From: Trichinella spiralis
Taxonomy: Eukaryota; Nematoda; Enoplea; Trichinellida; Trichinellidae
Reading direction: 5' to 3'
Assembly (NCBI GenBank): GCA_000181795.3
Contig: CM012953.1
Location: 19,163,955-19,227,954, forward strand
DNA: 64,000 bases
In this document: positions 1-11,595 of the stretch, in pieces
Numbering within the stretch: position 1 is the stretch's first letter
Layout of the letters: every line of letters begins with the position of its first letter
Program-made: the position numbers and the translations under genes
The notes under the pieces: model-generated
The model's database searches: none
Told to the model about the DNA's origin: nothing
What the model saw: the letters and a program-made list of their open reading frames with translations, nothing else

Positions 1-370
1 GCCGCAACTGAGCAACACGTTTGGATCCCAGCAGAGAGAAAGAGGCGTGAGGATCCATGCTGCGGGCAGCCGAAGCGCAGAAGGCACAGGTGCCCGGGTT
101 GCCGATGCGCAACGACCAGCCTATTCACACGAGGACACCCACGTTGGGAGCAAGTTTGGTACTGCCTTCAGCGGCTGATGGACACATGGGGGTGTCATCG
201 AAGGACGAAGTGTCACCACGGCACGCTACCGCCTTGCTGGAAGCGAGAAGCGAGGAAGCCGGGCCATCGACGAACACCCCGACGTGGAATCGTAAGGAGA
301 ACAGTTGGCGAGTGCACCGCAAGCCTGGAGCAGTGGCGGAACCGTCCTGCCGGCTCGAGGAAATAGACGC
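1..370 (+). mobile_element. BEL/Pao fragment (internal 3' tail of a second copy)
   Basis: Positions 1-345 match 4080-4425, the 3' part of the internal region of the neighbouring BEL/Pao element, with only a few differences. The similarity then fades over about 25 bases and is lost. Positions 371-453 match nothing else in the window and lead into the target duplication of the next element. The fragment is much richer in G+C than host DNA. It belongs to another copy of the same family whose main part lies left of the window. It has no polypurine tract or LTR at its right side, so it is incomplete here. Confidence 0.8.
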
Positions 371-453
371 GCGGTCAAAAACCAATAAGAAAATGCGGTG
401 AAAAGTGGGACCGAACTGGACCATCCCAAAAAATCGTTTTTTGCCAAGCATTT

Positions 454-1257
454 TGTTCCGAACGGAACAACACCGACCTAGTCGGTGTGACCTGGCCTGG
501 GGCTGGTGGCCAGAAGTCGCGGGTAGGACGAAGACAATACCCGCATACCGTCGGCCAGATCGTTATCTCGGCATCGGCCGGCCCCGTCCGGGGTCAGATA
601 GACCCCCTGTGCAGACATTGATGGATGACCGTTGCGTGCTAGACAATGGCTGTTTACGACATTGCGTCAGTTGCGTGTCAACAAAGTACTTGAAGAAGCC
701 GCCAGATGGACGGGCACGCCCAAAAGACCATCGCGAGGTCAAAGAGCCGAAAGCATAATAGCTTGATCGGAAGCCGATGGTAATTTAGATCGGCGCCATA
801 GATAGCCAGCTCACCCGCTGTGAGCGAGCCGCCCATTGGCGGTCTGAGCGAGCCACCCGCCGGGGCCGTCGGCCCGAGCTATATATATCCGGCTACGAGC
901 GAGCATCGCGAAGTATTATCCGTGAAGTGGTCGTAGCCAGTCGAACTCATTGTAGTTTGAGTAATCAACGATTTCACGTACTATTGTTCGTCCTGTTATA
1001 TATTGACTCTCTGTTCGCTGCTGTCGACGGAGTGCGTTCCTCTGATTGTCTATAGCCGAATAAACGAACGTATATTCGTTGTGTGTTCCGATCTGCTTGC
1101 ATCCTACCCGACGCGATCGTCTTCTTGACTACCCAGTATCTGGTTGGCCAAGAAGAATCTACATTATACAGTCCACTCTCATTTGCCCGACGATCGAACG
1201 TCCGGCAAATTGTACCTGAGCATCGCGAGCGTACAGAACCCTCCTACGGTTCTTACA
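454..1257 (+). repeat. 5' LTR of BEL/Pao element
   Basis: This 804-bp repeat begins TGTTCCGAAC and ends TTCTTACA, and is identical by eye to 4524-5327. A TATA-like run lies at 880-888 and a poly(A) signal AATAAA at 1059-1064, so U3 covers roughly the first half and R/U5 the rest. It is strongly GC-rich compared with the host flank. Confidence 0.92.
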
Positions 1258-1260
1258 TTT

Positions 1261-1277
1261 TGGTCCTCCGAGCCGGA
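1261..1277 (+). other. Primer-binding site, tRNA-Tyr-like
   Basis: Three bases after the 5' LTR, TGGTCCTCCGAGCCGGA is the complement of a tRNA 3' end in CCA. It is close to the 3' end of animal tRNA-Tyr as I remember it, differing by about one base. The position and the leading TGG fit an LTR-element primer site; the tRNA identity is an inference. Confidence 0.6.
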
Positions 1278-1321
1278 GTCGACAAGCATCGCCCAACGGA
1301 TATTCGTAATACCCGAGAGGA

Positions 1322-4300
1322 ATGGCCGCAGCAGCAAAAGCATTGTCCAGGAAGCTCGCCGCTAACAAGGCCCGATTGGACCGTCTCCTGACGGAACTGG
1401 AAGAGCTCAATATCGACGCGGTCGATGACAACTTGCTGGGTGGCCAGCTGGAGTTGACGGAGACTCTCTTCCGTGAGACGGACGCACTTCAAGCGGAGTC
1501 GGAGCAAGACCTGGAGGCCGGAGAGCGAAACGCCGCAATTGAAGACTGGGCGAAGAGCCGGAGGCGTTTTTTGGAAGCCAGGGCGCGAGCTCAAGGCCGG
1601 TTGCGGCCGAAACAGGACAATGGACCGTCGTGCGGCAACAGCGGAAACTTTCGACAAACTGCCGCCTCAGCCAGAATCGGGAATCTGCCGGAACTCACGC
1701 TCCCGCAGTTCGATGGGGAAGTACTGGAGTTCCCCACGTTTTGGGCGCAGTTTGAGGCAAGCGTCCACGCGAATGCCGAGCTGGACGACGCCACGAAGTT
1801 CGCCTATCTGTTGTCGAATACGACCGGGCGAGCTCGGGGTGCCATTGATGGCATCCCCATTACAGCTGCCAACTATCCGCAAGCGGTGGGCATCCTACAG
1901 AAGCGATTTGGTCGGCCAAAGATTGTGGCTCGCGCGCACCTCCTGGCCTTGTGGAAGGCCCCGGAGTGCCGCGAGATGACAAGACGGGGCATCCAGACCT
2001 TGGTGGACGAAATCACCAAGCAGCTGAGGTGTCTTGCAGCGATGGGTAAAGACCCCCACGCCGGCGAGCTTCCGTGGAGCGAGGCCCTGATGCCTGGGCT
2101 GAAGGAGAAGTTCCCCCGCAAGCTGCAAAGGGCCTGGGACTTAAAGGTCGGATCTGGGACCGAGTCCGAAGACAACTTGGAGAACTTCCTGGAGTTCGCC
2201 CAACTGCAAGCGGACTCGCTGTCCCCGCCAGACGAGTTCACCCCCGAAGCATCCAGCCAAGGAGAGAGGAGCGAAGTGACCCGGAAGGATTCAAATAGCG
2301 CCGAGAGAAAAAGGCAAGACCGGGTCACATCATCTGCCGCAGCGTTGGTGGCCACCGTTCAACGAGTCTGCCCGTTCTGTGAGGGCGACCACGATGCAAC
2401 GGGTTGCCAGCGATTTTTGGACGCCGAATACTCGGCCCGAATGAGCATGTCCCGAGAAAAGGGCGTTTGCTACAAGTGCCTAAAGAGCGGCCATCGGGCG
2501 AGAGAATGCCGAACGGGTCCCCCATGCGGAGTGGACGGATGTCGCCAGCCACATCACCAGCTCCTGCATCCGCCGGCCACGAGGGAACCTCCCCGGTCAT
2601 CGGGGCCCGACCAATCCCACCAGAGCCTTCTGGCCACTCGAAGCACCCCGAGGGGAGGCCTCCAGACCATCCGTGCCCGCGCCTACGGGCCGGACGGAAA
2701 CCAAGTGGTGGTGAATTGCCTCTTCGACACGGGGTCTCAAGTCTCCTTCATCCGAAAGGACGTTGCCAAGGTCCTCGGGCTCACGGGGCCCCACGAGCGT
2801 TGTCGTTTCACGACTCTGGGCGGTCGTGTGGGGCCGGTGCGCCGATGGAGGAGAGTAGAATTTCGGCTTGGAGCAGTTGAAAGCTCAGGCCGACCATTGA
2901 CAAGCACCCTGATGATGGCGCTTGCGATCCCTCAGGTTTGTGGCAAGGTCCAACCAGTGCCGGGTGAGCGCTCTGATGGAGCCCCGGCAGAGACCAAAAC
3001 CGGGATGGGACGGCGGCGGGGAACGCCGCTAATGATCGATGTCTTGATCGGCATCGACTACTATTATGAATTCTTCACCGGCCGCATGCAAAGAAGAGCG
3101 ACCGGCGGTCCAGTAGCGCTGGAGACGCTACTCGGCTGGGTAGTCTGTGGAAGAACCAGCCCTGGACGGACCACGGAAGTAGAATCCTTCCCGACGAATC
3201 CTGAGAACTCCGCCAATATGTTGTTGCGGAAAAATGGGGAGTTCGATGAAGTGGAAATCCTCCCAGAAGAAGACGTTCCGGAAAAGAACAAGGAGGCTCG
3301 GAAGGAGCGCGAGCATGCCTCGACCTCTGGCGCAGAGAAGTGTCGGGTCAGCCTCCCGCGACGCTCAGGTCAACGAGGCCTCCCCAACGCTGTCAAACGG
3401 ACCGGACGCCAGCTCGCTATTGTGGAGCGAGGCTCAAAGGTGCGCCGCAGCGAACCCCTCTACCATGTGGCTGCAGAGAGGCAGAATTCAGGGAAGGAGC
3501 GGGCAAAACCGACACCTGAGACGGGTCCGCTGAGGCGGATTTCACTTCCTACGCCCCACTCCGGTACAGAAGTTGGTAACCCAGCGACCAAAGGAAGCCG
3601 TGATGAAGCTCGGAAGAAGTGGGCAACAAAAAACCCCTGTCGGCTGGGTCCCGAATGGTCAGCCGAGCCACCACAAGCCCGGCAGCGTAGTCCTAACGAC
3701 TCTAGACGGACGTCACGGTCGCCGCAAGGGGGGAAGAGCCCCCAAGGACAGGCAACATTGACGGCGACGATGAACGACGCCGCCGCGGGACCCCGGCATT
3801 CACCGATCGAGGGGAATGCGGCGGGGACGTTGCGAATCCGCGGGTGCCGTCAGCGCTTCGTGAGGCGTCAATCGGGGAAAGGCGGGCACGGAGACGCCGC
3901 GCTGGCTGAAAGGGAACTGCACCAGATTGAAGCAACCCAGAAGCAGCTGGTGGGAAAAGAGATGACGCCGGTATCCATGAGTCACTCAGCAGTGCCGCGA
4001 GGGAGGCACGTGTGGACAGAAACACCGATCTGTCACAGGCACTGGGGAACGCTGCCCCCAGAGGCATATCATCCGCCAGCCGCAACTGAGCAACACGTTT
4101 GGATCCCAGCAGAGCGAAAGAGGCGTGAGGATCCATGCTGCGGGCAGCCGAAGCGCAGAAGGCACAGGTGCCCGGGTTGCCGATGCGCAACGACCAGCCT
4201 ATTCACACGAGGACACCCACGTTGGGAGCAAGTTTGGTACTGCCTTCAGCGGCTGATGGACACATGGTGGTGTCATCGAAGGACGAAGTGTCACCACGGC

Positions 4301-4523
4301 ACGCTACCGCCTTGCTGGAAGCGGAGAAGCGAGGAAGCCGGGCCATCGACGAACACCCCGACGTGGAATCGTAAGGAGAACAGTTGGCGAGTGCACCGCA
4401 AGCCTGGAGCAGTGGCGGAACCGTCCACCGGCCGCGAGGAAGTTGACGGGATGTGCAGATGCCCTCCCGAGAAATCGGGCGAGGTAAGTGATAGGAGACT
4501 GACTCTCCCATCCGGGGGGAGGA
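1322..4523 (+). CDS. Gag-protease region of BEL/Pao element with basic tail
   Basis: A long open frame starts at ATG 1322. The first 330 or so residues look like a BEL/Pao Gag (an 'LPQFDGEVLEFPTFW' motif at about residue 126, typical of the DUF1759-type domain). Next come CCHC-type knuckles (CPFCEGDH and CYKCLKSGHRAREC, about nt 2365-2510), then a retropepsin-like domain with DTGSQVSFI (about nt 2725) and the family's 'GPVALETLLGWVVCG' segment near nt 3110-3150. From about nt 3250 the translation turns into an Arg/Pro/Gly-rich sequence with no recognisable domain, and the frame runs on into the 3' LTR. Gag and protease would package and process the particle. Polymerase functions are absent and would have to come from a related element. 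It is virus-like fossil material, not a host gene. Confidence 0.75.
4514..4523 (+). other. Polypurine tract of BEL/Pao element
   Basis: GGGGGGAGGA directly abuts the TG of the 3' LTR, the normal place for the plus-strand primer tract. Confidence 0.75.
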
Positions 4524-5327
4524 TGTTCCGAACGGAACAACACCGACCTAGTCGGTGTGACCTGGCCTGGGGCTGGTGGCCAGAAGTCGCGGGTAGGACG
4601 AAGACAATACCCGCATACCGTCGGCCAGATCGTTATCTCGGCATCGGCCGGCCCCGTCCGGGGTCAGATAGACCCCCTGTGCAGACATTGATGGATGACC
4701 GTTGCGTGCTAGACAATGGCTGTTTACGACATTGCGTCAGTTGCGTGTCAACAAAGTACTTGAAGAAGCCGCCAGATGGACGGGCACGCCCAAAAGACCA
4801 TCGCGAGGTCAAAGAGCCGAAAGCATAATAGCTTGATCGGAAGCCGATGGTAATTTAGATCGGCGCCATAGATAGCCAGCTCACCCGCTGTGAGCGAGCC
4901 GCCCATTGGCGGTCTGAGCGAGCCACCCGCCGGGGCCGTCGGCCCGAGCTATATATATCCGGCTACGAGCGAGCATCGCGAAGTATTATCCGTGAAGTGG
5001 TCGTAGCCAGTCGAACTCATTGTAGTTTGAGTAATCAACGATTTCACGTACTATTGTTCGTCCTGTTATATATTGACTCTCTGTTCGCTGCTGTCGACGG
5101 AGTGCGTTCCTCTGATTGTCTATAGCCGAATAAACGAACGTATATTCGTTGTGTGTTCCGATCTGCTTGCATCCTACCCGACGCGATCGTCTTCTTGACT
5201 ACCCAGTATCTGGTTGGCCAAGAAGAATCTACATTATACAGTCCACTCTCATTTGCCCGACGATCGAACGTCCGGCAAATTGTACCTGAGCATCGCGAGC
5301 GTACAGAACCCTCCTACGGTTCTTACA
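4524..5327 (+). repeat. 3' LTR of BEL/Pao element
   Basis: This is an identical copy of 454-1257 (offset 4070 throughout), with a TATA-like run at 4950-4958 and AATAAA at 5129-5134. It is followed by the CATTT target duplication and then by AT-rich host DNA. Confidence 0.92.
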
Positions 5328-5643
5328 CATTTCATTAGTGCAACTAAAGTTGCAAATATTGTGATATGCAGTTATTAACAAAAATTGATCAGCAAAACGC
5401 TTTTTATATTTTAATACACAAAGAAATCAAGAATCAAAATAAAAAAATGTTTTTAACAAAAATCATCCTACATTACAGTATTAGTAGTAAACTTTATTTT
5501 CTAAAAATATACGGTACGTACTTAGTGCTAGTTGAATTGAAAACTGACAAAGAAGTACATATTTTTGATGTATAATGATTAAGTTTTTCATAATTATACA
5601 TTGTTGAATCATTTTCTGTTTGTTTTAGTTTAATTTGGTTAAA

Positions 5644-6963
5644 ATGATGATTACATGTATTCAAGCATCCGTGCGATTGCTTAATCCATTTGAAGTTCGT
5701 TTAATTTGTATCGCCACTAGTGGAACAGCACTTGCAAATCGTCATTGGAATCCGAAGTTTAAAAAGCTTCGGGGTGAAAAATTTTTGAAGGTAAGAGTGA
5801 AGAGAGTAATTTTTCAGTATTTACATTGTATAAACATGCAGGTTGCTTTGCCTGATTACGACAAAATTCGAGAAAGGGAAGAAATGAGCATAAAAGATTT
5901 GCGAATTGAACTTAAAAAGTTAGGTATACAGCCACATCGACCTTGGCGGGAAAGACCCATTCACATATCCTCCAGTGGTATGTTAGCGAAGTAGCTGTTA
6001 AAGTATTTTGCGTGCTTTTCTGAATTGTTGTGTGTATGTAATATAAATTTTAAATTTTAGGGACAATTTTTGATGAGTTTGTTCCTGACGAAAATGAAAA
6101 CAAAGTTTCATTACTTGTCAAAGGGAAAGGCAGTCGACTGGTTGATTCATCCAAGCATGTTTGGCGCAATAGTCGTGCGGGAAAGAAAATTCGAAGTTAC
6201 GACGCAGATTTTGATCCAGTTATTTTTATCGACGAAGCTTTGAAAATTTATTTAGATGCGCATTCTGCTTTGCAGAATCGAGATTCCGATCGGTTGCACG
6301 AATTGGTTACAGAATATGCTTATCCAGTAAAGTAAAATTTATTTTTTAATTAACAAATTTTCCACTTTCAAATTCATATTTAGGAAATGTGGGAGGAATT
6401 AAATTTGAAATCGTTACGATGGCAGTTTGTGGAATCTGTTGAACCAGCTCGTGTGGTACAGATGCGCACATCAAGCGTTATGCAAGAAGATAATATTTTT
6501 GCACAAGTTACTGTCCGGATGCATACAAAACAGGTGAATCTTGAATTGAATTGATTGTATCTTTGTAAAAATAATTTTATTAGTTTAATTAATTTTTTTA
6601 TTTATTAACATATCTTTTATTTCAAATAACTCTGATAATTCAGAAATAATATATATATATATATATATGTATATGTTTAAAGAAAGCAGTTTCAAAATTT
6701 AGAAGTTGGCAATTTATGATCAATTCGGTCGACTGTATATGGGAAATGAAACTGTACCTCGAGATGTGTTGGAATATATTGTATATGAAAAGCATTTGAG
6801 TAATTTGTACGGAAAATGGCGTTTGCATGGCAAAATTCGGCCTTCTTGGCTTTCAGCGAAAGATAATGTGCTGCCTACTTTTGTCAAGCCATCAGTTTGT
6901 CCAAATGCAACGCAGGAAATAGATGTACAATTAGAAGAGCAAAACATTATTTCTGTTGAATGA
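5644..6963 (+). CDS. MRPL45: Mitochondrial large ribosomal subunit protein mL45
   Basis: Exons 5644-5790, 5842-5977, 6061-6326, 6384-6533 and 6703-6963 join in consistent phases to 319 codons plus stop; human MRPL45 has about 306. The protein carries the TIM44-like domain of mL45. The C-terminal exon reads LAIYDQFGRLYMGNE followed by VPRDVLEYIVYEKHLSNLYG, almost the same as the vertebrate segment, and 'SVMQEDNIFAQVTVRMHT' also fits. mL45 sits near the peptide exit of the mitoribosome and helps place it at the inner membrane. I chose ATG 5644 as the start because it is the first ATG in frame. The second exon's LPDYDKIR region is well kept. Intron 4 holds an (AT)n run at 6649-6668. The gene converges on the cystatin-like gene A; AATAAA near 7274 may be its poly(A) signal. 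Confidence 0.93.
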
Positions 6964-7287
6964 TTTAGTGGAAGCTGGAATAGTGAACTTAAGACAACAG
7001 AAAAGGAAATAGAGCTGAACAAAAACTGAATTGTGCATGAAAATGGGATTGAAAAATTGTTGCATTCGTTGTTTTCTTTATAATTCGCTGCAAATGATTT
7101 AAATTTATTTTTACAATGAAATTTCATTTCATCATCTATTTGCCAACTGATTTAATCTTGCATTTTTTATAATGTACTTTGATGTGTGAAATTTCAAGTG
7201 ATAACAGCTTTAAAATCAATTCGTGTTTATTTGTTTAAAAAATTTCTACGTGCATTCGCATATCATGCTGCATAAATAAAATCACAT

Positions 7288-8070
7288 TCAATGTTTTGTT
7301 TGATAAATACATTTCAGAGTGCCAACTCTGTCACTATTTGCTGTCAAGAAGCATTCAATATCTTCGTATTTCCTCGTAGAAACTGTGCATTCTTTTGAAT
7401 ACACTTTATCTATTGATATCTATAAAATGTGTGCATTTATTAGATAAACATTTAAATTAACACAATCTATTTTGCAAACTTGTTGTGACACTGCACAAGT
7501 TGTTTCTTTGGCATGAATTGTTATACTGACAATGTCTTCGCCAGCAGCGGTTGAACTATCCACAGAAACAACTTTTCGAAAATTTTGATCGGGTTTTTTC
7601 AAATCTGATGCATAAATTGTTTGTTTTGCATATTGCAAAATATCCTACATGATTATAATATTTGAAAAATTTCATTTTTCAATGTTTCAAAATTCAAATA
7701 TGATGACTTCCATCTTATTTCTTTAAAACTTCGTCAACTTTTGAAATCCATTTATTAAGAACACATTTATTGTTGATAAATAATTAATATTGAATTATTT
7801 CATTAAGTGTTTTTTAAGCAAACAAACCTTTTATTCTGTGATTTATTTCAGAAATAAAATGAATACATTTTGTGTATTAAAATGCTTGTAAACTTGGTAC
7901 CGTAAATTCTCAGGGAATTCAAAATTAACTTTATTATCACTGACTTTTTTAAATCTTGTGGGTCAATAAGTGACAAAGAAAATGCAGCTTCTTACCAACT
8001 CTCCATGAATATTAATAATCGCAATAGTGCATATCAAAAATGAAATAATAACTAGATTCGAAGCGGACAT
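7288..8070 (-). CDS. Small secreted four-cysteine cystatin-like protein A
   Basis: Three exons on the minus strand: 8070-7996, 7644-7480 and 7419-7288, all phase 0, coding 123 residues. Exon 1 is a signal peptide (MSASNLVIISFLICTIAIIN) followed by about 5 residues. The rest resembles a type-2 cystatin: a 'NFRKVVSVDSS' strand, then ETTC, and four cysteines at 75, 91, 103 and 117, which would give two disulfides as in secreted cystatins. The inhibitory QxVxG loop and the PW loop are not visible, so cysteine-protease inhibition is doubtful. The spacing of the cysteines and both intron positions are the same as in gene B (24857-25376), which is why I trust the short exons. Intron 2 uses the weak donor GTTTGC. 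TTTATT near 7227 (AATAAA on this strand) may be the poly(A) signal. The function is unknown; a secreted role at the host or tissue interface is speculation. Confidence 0.82.
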
Positions 8071-9779
8071 TTTGTGCTGTCAATTCAAGAGACTTATAAT
8101 TCTGTTCTTTTAAAACATTGTATATATACTGATACCTACCTATATGTGCATATTAGTGCATGATTGTTTATACATATTACGTTTTACTTTTTTGTATTAT
8201 ATTAGCAAATAGTGAAATTAAATAAATATTTTCAATTTAAGCATTAAGTATCAAAAAAAATAATTTTTCAAGTATATTTATTTTTAAAGATAAAAGAAGG
8301 TATTTTGACAACAATCATTCATCACAGTTTTAATCATAATTTGCTACCATGATAATAAATTTATTGAAAATTTATTTATTTCAAAGTTACTATTATATTA
8401 TTTACTTGTCTACTTTGCTACTACGTTTTGGTGAATTCAAATAGAAAATTTTAATTAATAATCATGCAGATACTTATATTATGATATGCTTCTTTTCAAC
8501 ACCACGTATACGCATTAATCTTAAACAAACACATCATTGTACGATTCAATATTTTCAAATTGAATAAAATAAAACGTCGTAACTTTGAACAAATAATGAT
8601 GATAAATTTCAAAGACGAAAAAAATTTTCTTCATACATCTGTTTATGCAAACAAAAAGAACCATATTCATGGTTCTACAATAAACAACTTTTCTTTTAAC
8701 ATGCATAGAATATGCTTTTCTTATTCTTTCAGTCAATAATTTTTATAAACGAGAGCAAAAAATAATTTTCAGTAATCTTTTCAAAAGTAAGTCTTAGATC
8801 TGCAACTTCTAATCATCTGATTTTGTGAATAATAATGTTAAAATACAATTCTTATTGCGTTTTTTGTAAGTTGAACATAAAGATAGGTAGCGGCATTGAA
8901 AATTTATATTTTTAATTTTTTAATTCATTTTACATAGTTATTTGTGATGCTTAATATATAAGAAAAATTTTCAATTTATTTTCAAAAGTGGGCACTTTTT
9001 CTACATTAGCAGTAATGCCATTTCACTAAGTGAGCAAAATTCAAAATTCATTTGAAGTACATAGGTAAAGCAGGTTTATCAATGCAAATGCATCTATGCA
9101 TATACGCACACATAATTCAAAATAAATGCATTTACATTTATCTTTCCATGCCAATGTTAAAGCAGTGTTAAATATTCAAGAAATAATCTTCAAAAATATA
9201 AATAAAAAACATTATTTTTCATTTCATTGATGATACTAGTGGTATATTTTTGTGTTTTTGCGACAATCATTTTTAACAAGCTTTTATAAAAATGGGAGAA
9301 GTTAAAAGTTCGTTAGAAAAGCTAAAACTAAGCTTTCTAACAAAGTTTTGCTTTAACCGTTTATGGCGATGTTAATGCATTCTGTAGCAAAACAAGTTAT
9401 TAAGCATTCATGTTCTGACATAATCAAGTCTCTACTACATTTATCTATTATTCGCTTCCTAACATACATGTATGTATGCGCAACTGCGCTTTGTGTCAGG
9501 CAGATGATTTATAGCAATGCACTGCAATCTATAAATCAGACGTGTATCCATATCGGCAATACATTACACATTTGCATGTTCAAATAAAGAATCTGCTAAT
9601 AAACATATCTGTTTCATTAATATTTTTCTGCTTTGTTTATTTAGAATTTACTAGTAAATGCTGAAGATTAAAAGACCGGATATTCAAATTTCTATTTTCC
9701 ATAAATTGCAGCTGCTTTACAGCTTCTTTTGCTTATGCTGTAGTTTCTATGGATAATTAATCCGACACAGATACAAGCA
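8071..9779. other. AT-rich intergenic stretch, nothing recognised
   Basis: This spacer lies upstream of the cystatin-like gene A. I found no exon chain, RNA gene or long repeat. Short open frames here have no family features. Confidence 0.5.
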
Positions 9780-10520
9780 TATTTTATACATAGACATGAT
9801 CGTCGAGAGCACGCACATGCTCACCAAAACACGACTCATCTGATCGTCCTTTCTGGGTACCTCTATACAAATCTGCGACGCTATGGCTATTGTAGACAGT
9901 CGAGTGAAAGGGTTGATTGTGACATTTGACAGTGGCTGCCGCGCCAGCTACATACTTTCATCAGCACCATTTTGTGATTGCGTGACCACCAGCTGACCGC
10001 AGTTACTTTACTTTGATTGGCATCGTCCGTGTAAGCTGCGCGACAGATGCTCGGATTAGTAGACCCTGAAATTACGATAATGCGCCGTTTACCTGTAGTT
10101 TGTAAACAACCGTGCTTGACTGCTAACGTTCAAGTAGTGGTAGACTCAGGTATTAAAACACATTGAAAGCAATCGCTTGAATCGCTAAACTCATAGATGG
10201 AACCATTTTGATTCAGGCATGCATACATCAATAAAAAATGAGGACACAAATAAATACTGAAATAATAAACGCAAGAAGCTATTACACAAGGCAATTCTGT
10301 CAGATCAGTCGTTTCATCTCCATATATGTCCACATCCTTGACTTTTTCATGACAGTTACCTCACTTGTGCTTTCATGACTCTTAGAAGGGGGGGATACTA
10401 CACAGGATGCCCCATTTGTTGCCAGAGCAACAGTTTGACTTTTTAAGCTGAGACAAAACGCTGTCTGATTGACTCAGTTCCCATCATTGGGTTCAGAGGT
10501 CAACCAGAAATCTTTTATCC
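9780..10520 (+). mobile_element. Possible relic of an LTR element (low confidence)
   Basis: The base composition turns visibly richer in G+C between about 9780 and 10160. A translated stretch near 9925-9965 reads VTFDSGCRASYI, close to the aspartic protease motif of BEL/Pao elements (DSGSQ.S.I type). A purine-rich GAAGGGGGGGATA tract lies near 10386-10398. Nothing longer can be aligned by eye, no ends were found, and it is certainly broken. Confidence 0.3.
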
Positions 10521-10814
10521 CTTGATATTTGAGTTACCTGCAGAATTTTTAAAATTAACGAGTAAAAGTCATGCAAAATTTTCTGATCTAAAATGACAGA
10601 TAAATTATTTTGTTAATTTTCCTTCAGACTTGCAATGAGTGCAACTTGCTTGTTTTTTGTTTGAACTTGATTGTCAAATACTACTGTAGTTCATTTTGTA
10701 ACAAAAGTTTTAATTTAGTTTTGAGTTGTTGCTGGAATGTCTGTATAATAATTTTTCACTTTATTTTGGCTTTATATGCGTTTTGAGCGTAAATCTTTGT
10801 GTTTTTATTTGTAG

Positions 10815-11312
10815 ATGTCTGCTGAAGATTCTAACAAAGGAGAGGATAAACCTGTTGACAGTAATTCTACAAGTGAAGAAATAGAGATGAGAATAAAAAA
10901 TAACATGACAGACCCTGCCACTTTCCCAGCCCATTGGGAGCAACTAACTACACCTCCTCTTTATGTTCAAGAACTTTATAAAGATGAGGATATTCCTACA
11001 GACAATGAAGAAGACTTTGAAGAAATACTTGATGACGGTTTAAAAGTTTTTGGTCTTCAGTATTGTTAAAAGTTTATTTTAAAACATCTTTAAGTTAATT
11101 TCAGAATGGGAAACCGAATGTGATAATGAGAAAAATGAGCAGTTAGATTTAGAAGAATTATGGGATGGTTTATGGGAAGCCCGGTTGGAGGAAGATGATT
11201 TTCACGCTTCGCTGAAGTACTGTAACTGTATGCTTTTTTTCAAATTATAAATTACATTTTTAGAAAGGAGTTGAAAATTGTTGAGGATGCTAAAGAAGAC
11301 TCTGAGCAGTGA
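10815..11312 (+). CDS. Small acidic protein, unknown function
   Basis: Exons 10815-11037, 11105-11216 and 11264-11312 splice in phase to 127 residues. The protein is very acidic, with a Ser/Glu-rich N-terminus, then 'FPAHWEQLTTPPLYVQELY', a Glu/Asp stretch (EEDFEEILDD) and 'LEELWDGLWEARLEEDDFHA' before a short charged C-terminus. It has no signal peptide and no membrane segment, and looks like a cytosolic or nuclear partner protein. I do not recognise the family. The ATG follows TTTTATTTGTAG directly, so the start is either a cis acceptor or, more likely, a spliced-leader acceptor. The gene converges on the GlcNAc-6-phosphate deacetylase gene, whose stop is 283 bp away. Three consistent splice junctions support a real gene; the function call stays open. 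Confidence 0.75.
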
Positions 11313-11595
11313 AAACGTAGTAAAACATTATTGAATTTGAATTGTTCATTTTGAGAATACTGTATTGTATGTGAATATTCTTCACTTTAAGTTCAATTAT
11401 TTTCAAATGTACTCTTTTAATTACAATGAAATTGAATTAATTTGAATAATATTAGTGACTTCATAATTTATTTGATGAATACAATCAACCAAAAATATTT
11501 TAGATTCTATACTTCATTTTAGGAAGATAAAAATGATCATTGTAAAATTAAAAGGCAGATTCTTTCTTCCTTAATTACCTCTTCTTTCTAAATTT

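Larger units (their letters stand above)
454..5327 (+). mobile_element. BEL/Pao LTR retrotransposon, recent, lacking pol
   Basis: The element is bounded by two 804-bp LTRs that read identical line by line, starting TG and ending CA, and by a 5-bp target duplication (CATTT at 449-453 and 5328-5332). A primer-binding site and a polypurine tract sit at the expected places. The 3.27-kb internal part encodes a BEL/Pao-type Gag with two zinc knuckles and an aspartic protease, followed by a long basic low-complexity stretch. I see no reverse transcriptase, RNase H or integrase, so the copy looks non-autonomous: its ends are whole but its coding part is short of most of pol. Identical LTRs imply a very young insertion. 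It lies about 300 bp upstream of the mL45 gene. Confidence 0.9.

Noticed and set aside
4530-4828. C-terminal extension of the Gag frame into the 3' LTR
   Set aside because: This is read-through of an open frame into LTR sequence, not a conserved domain.
5366-5575. Open frame before mL45
   Set aside because: AT-rich spacer with Lys/Ile/Asn-heavy translation and no features; mL45 starts at 5644.
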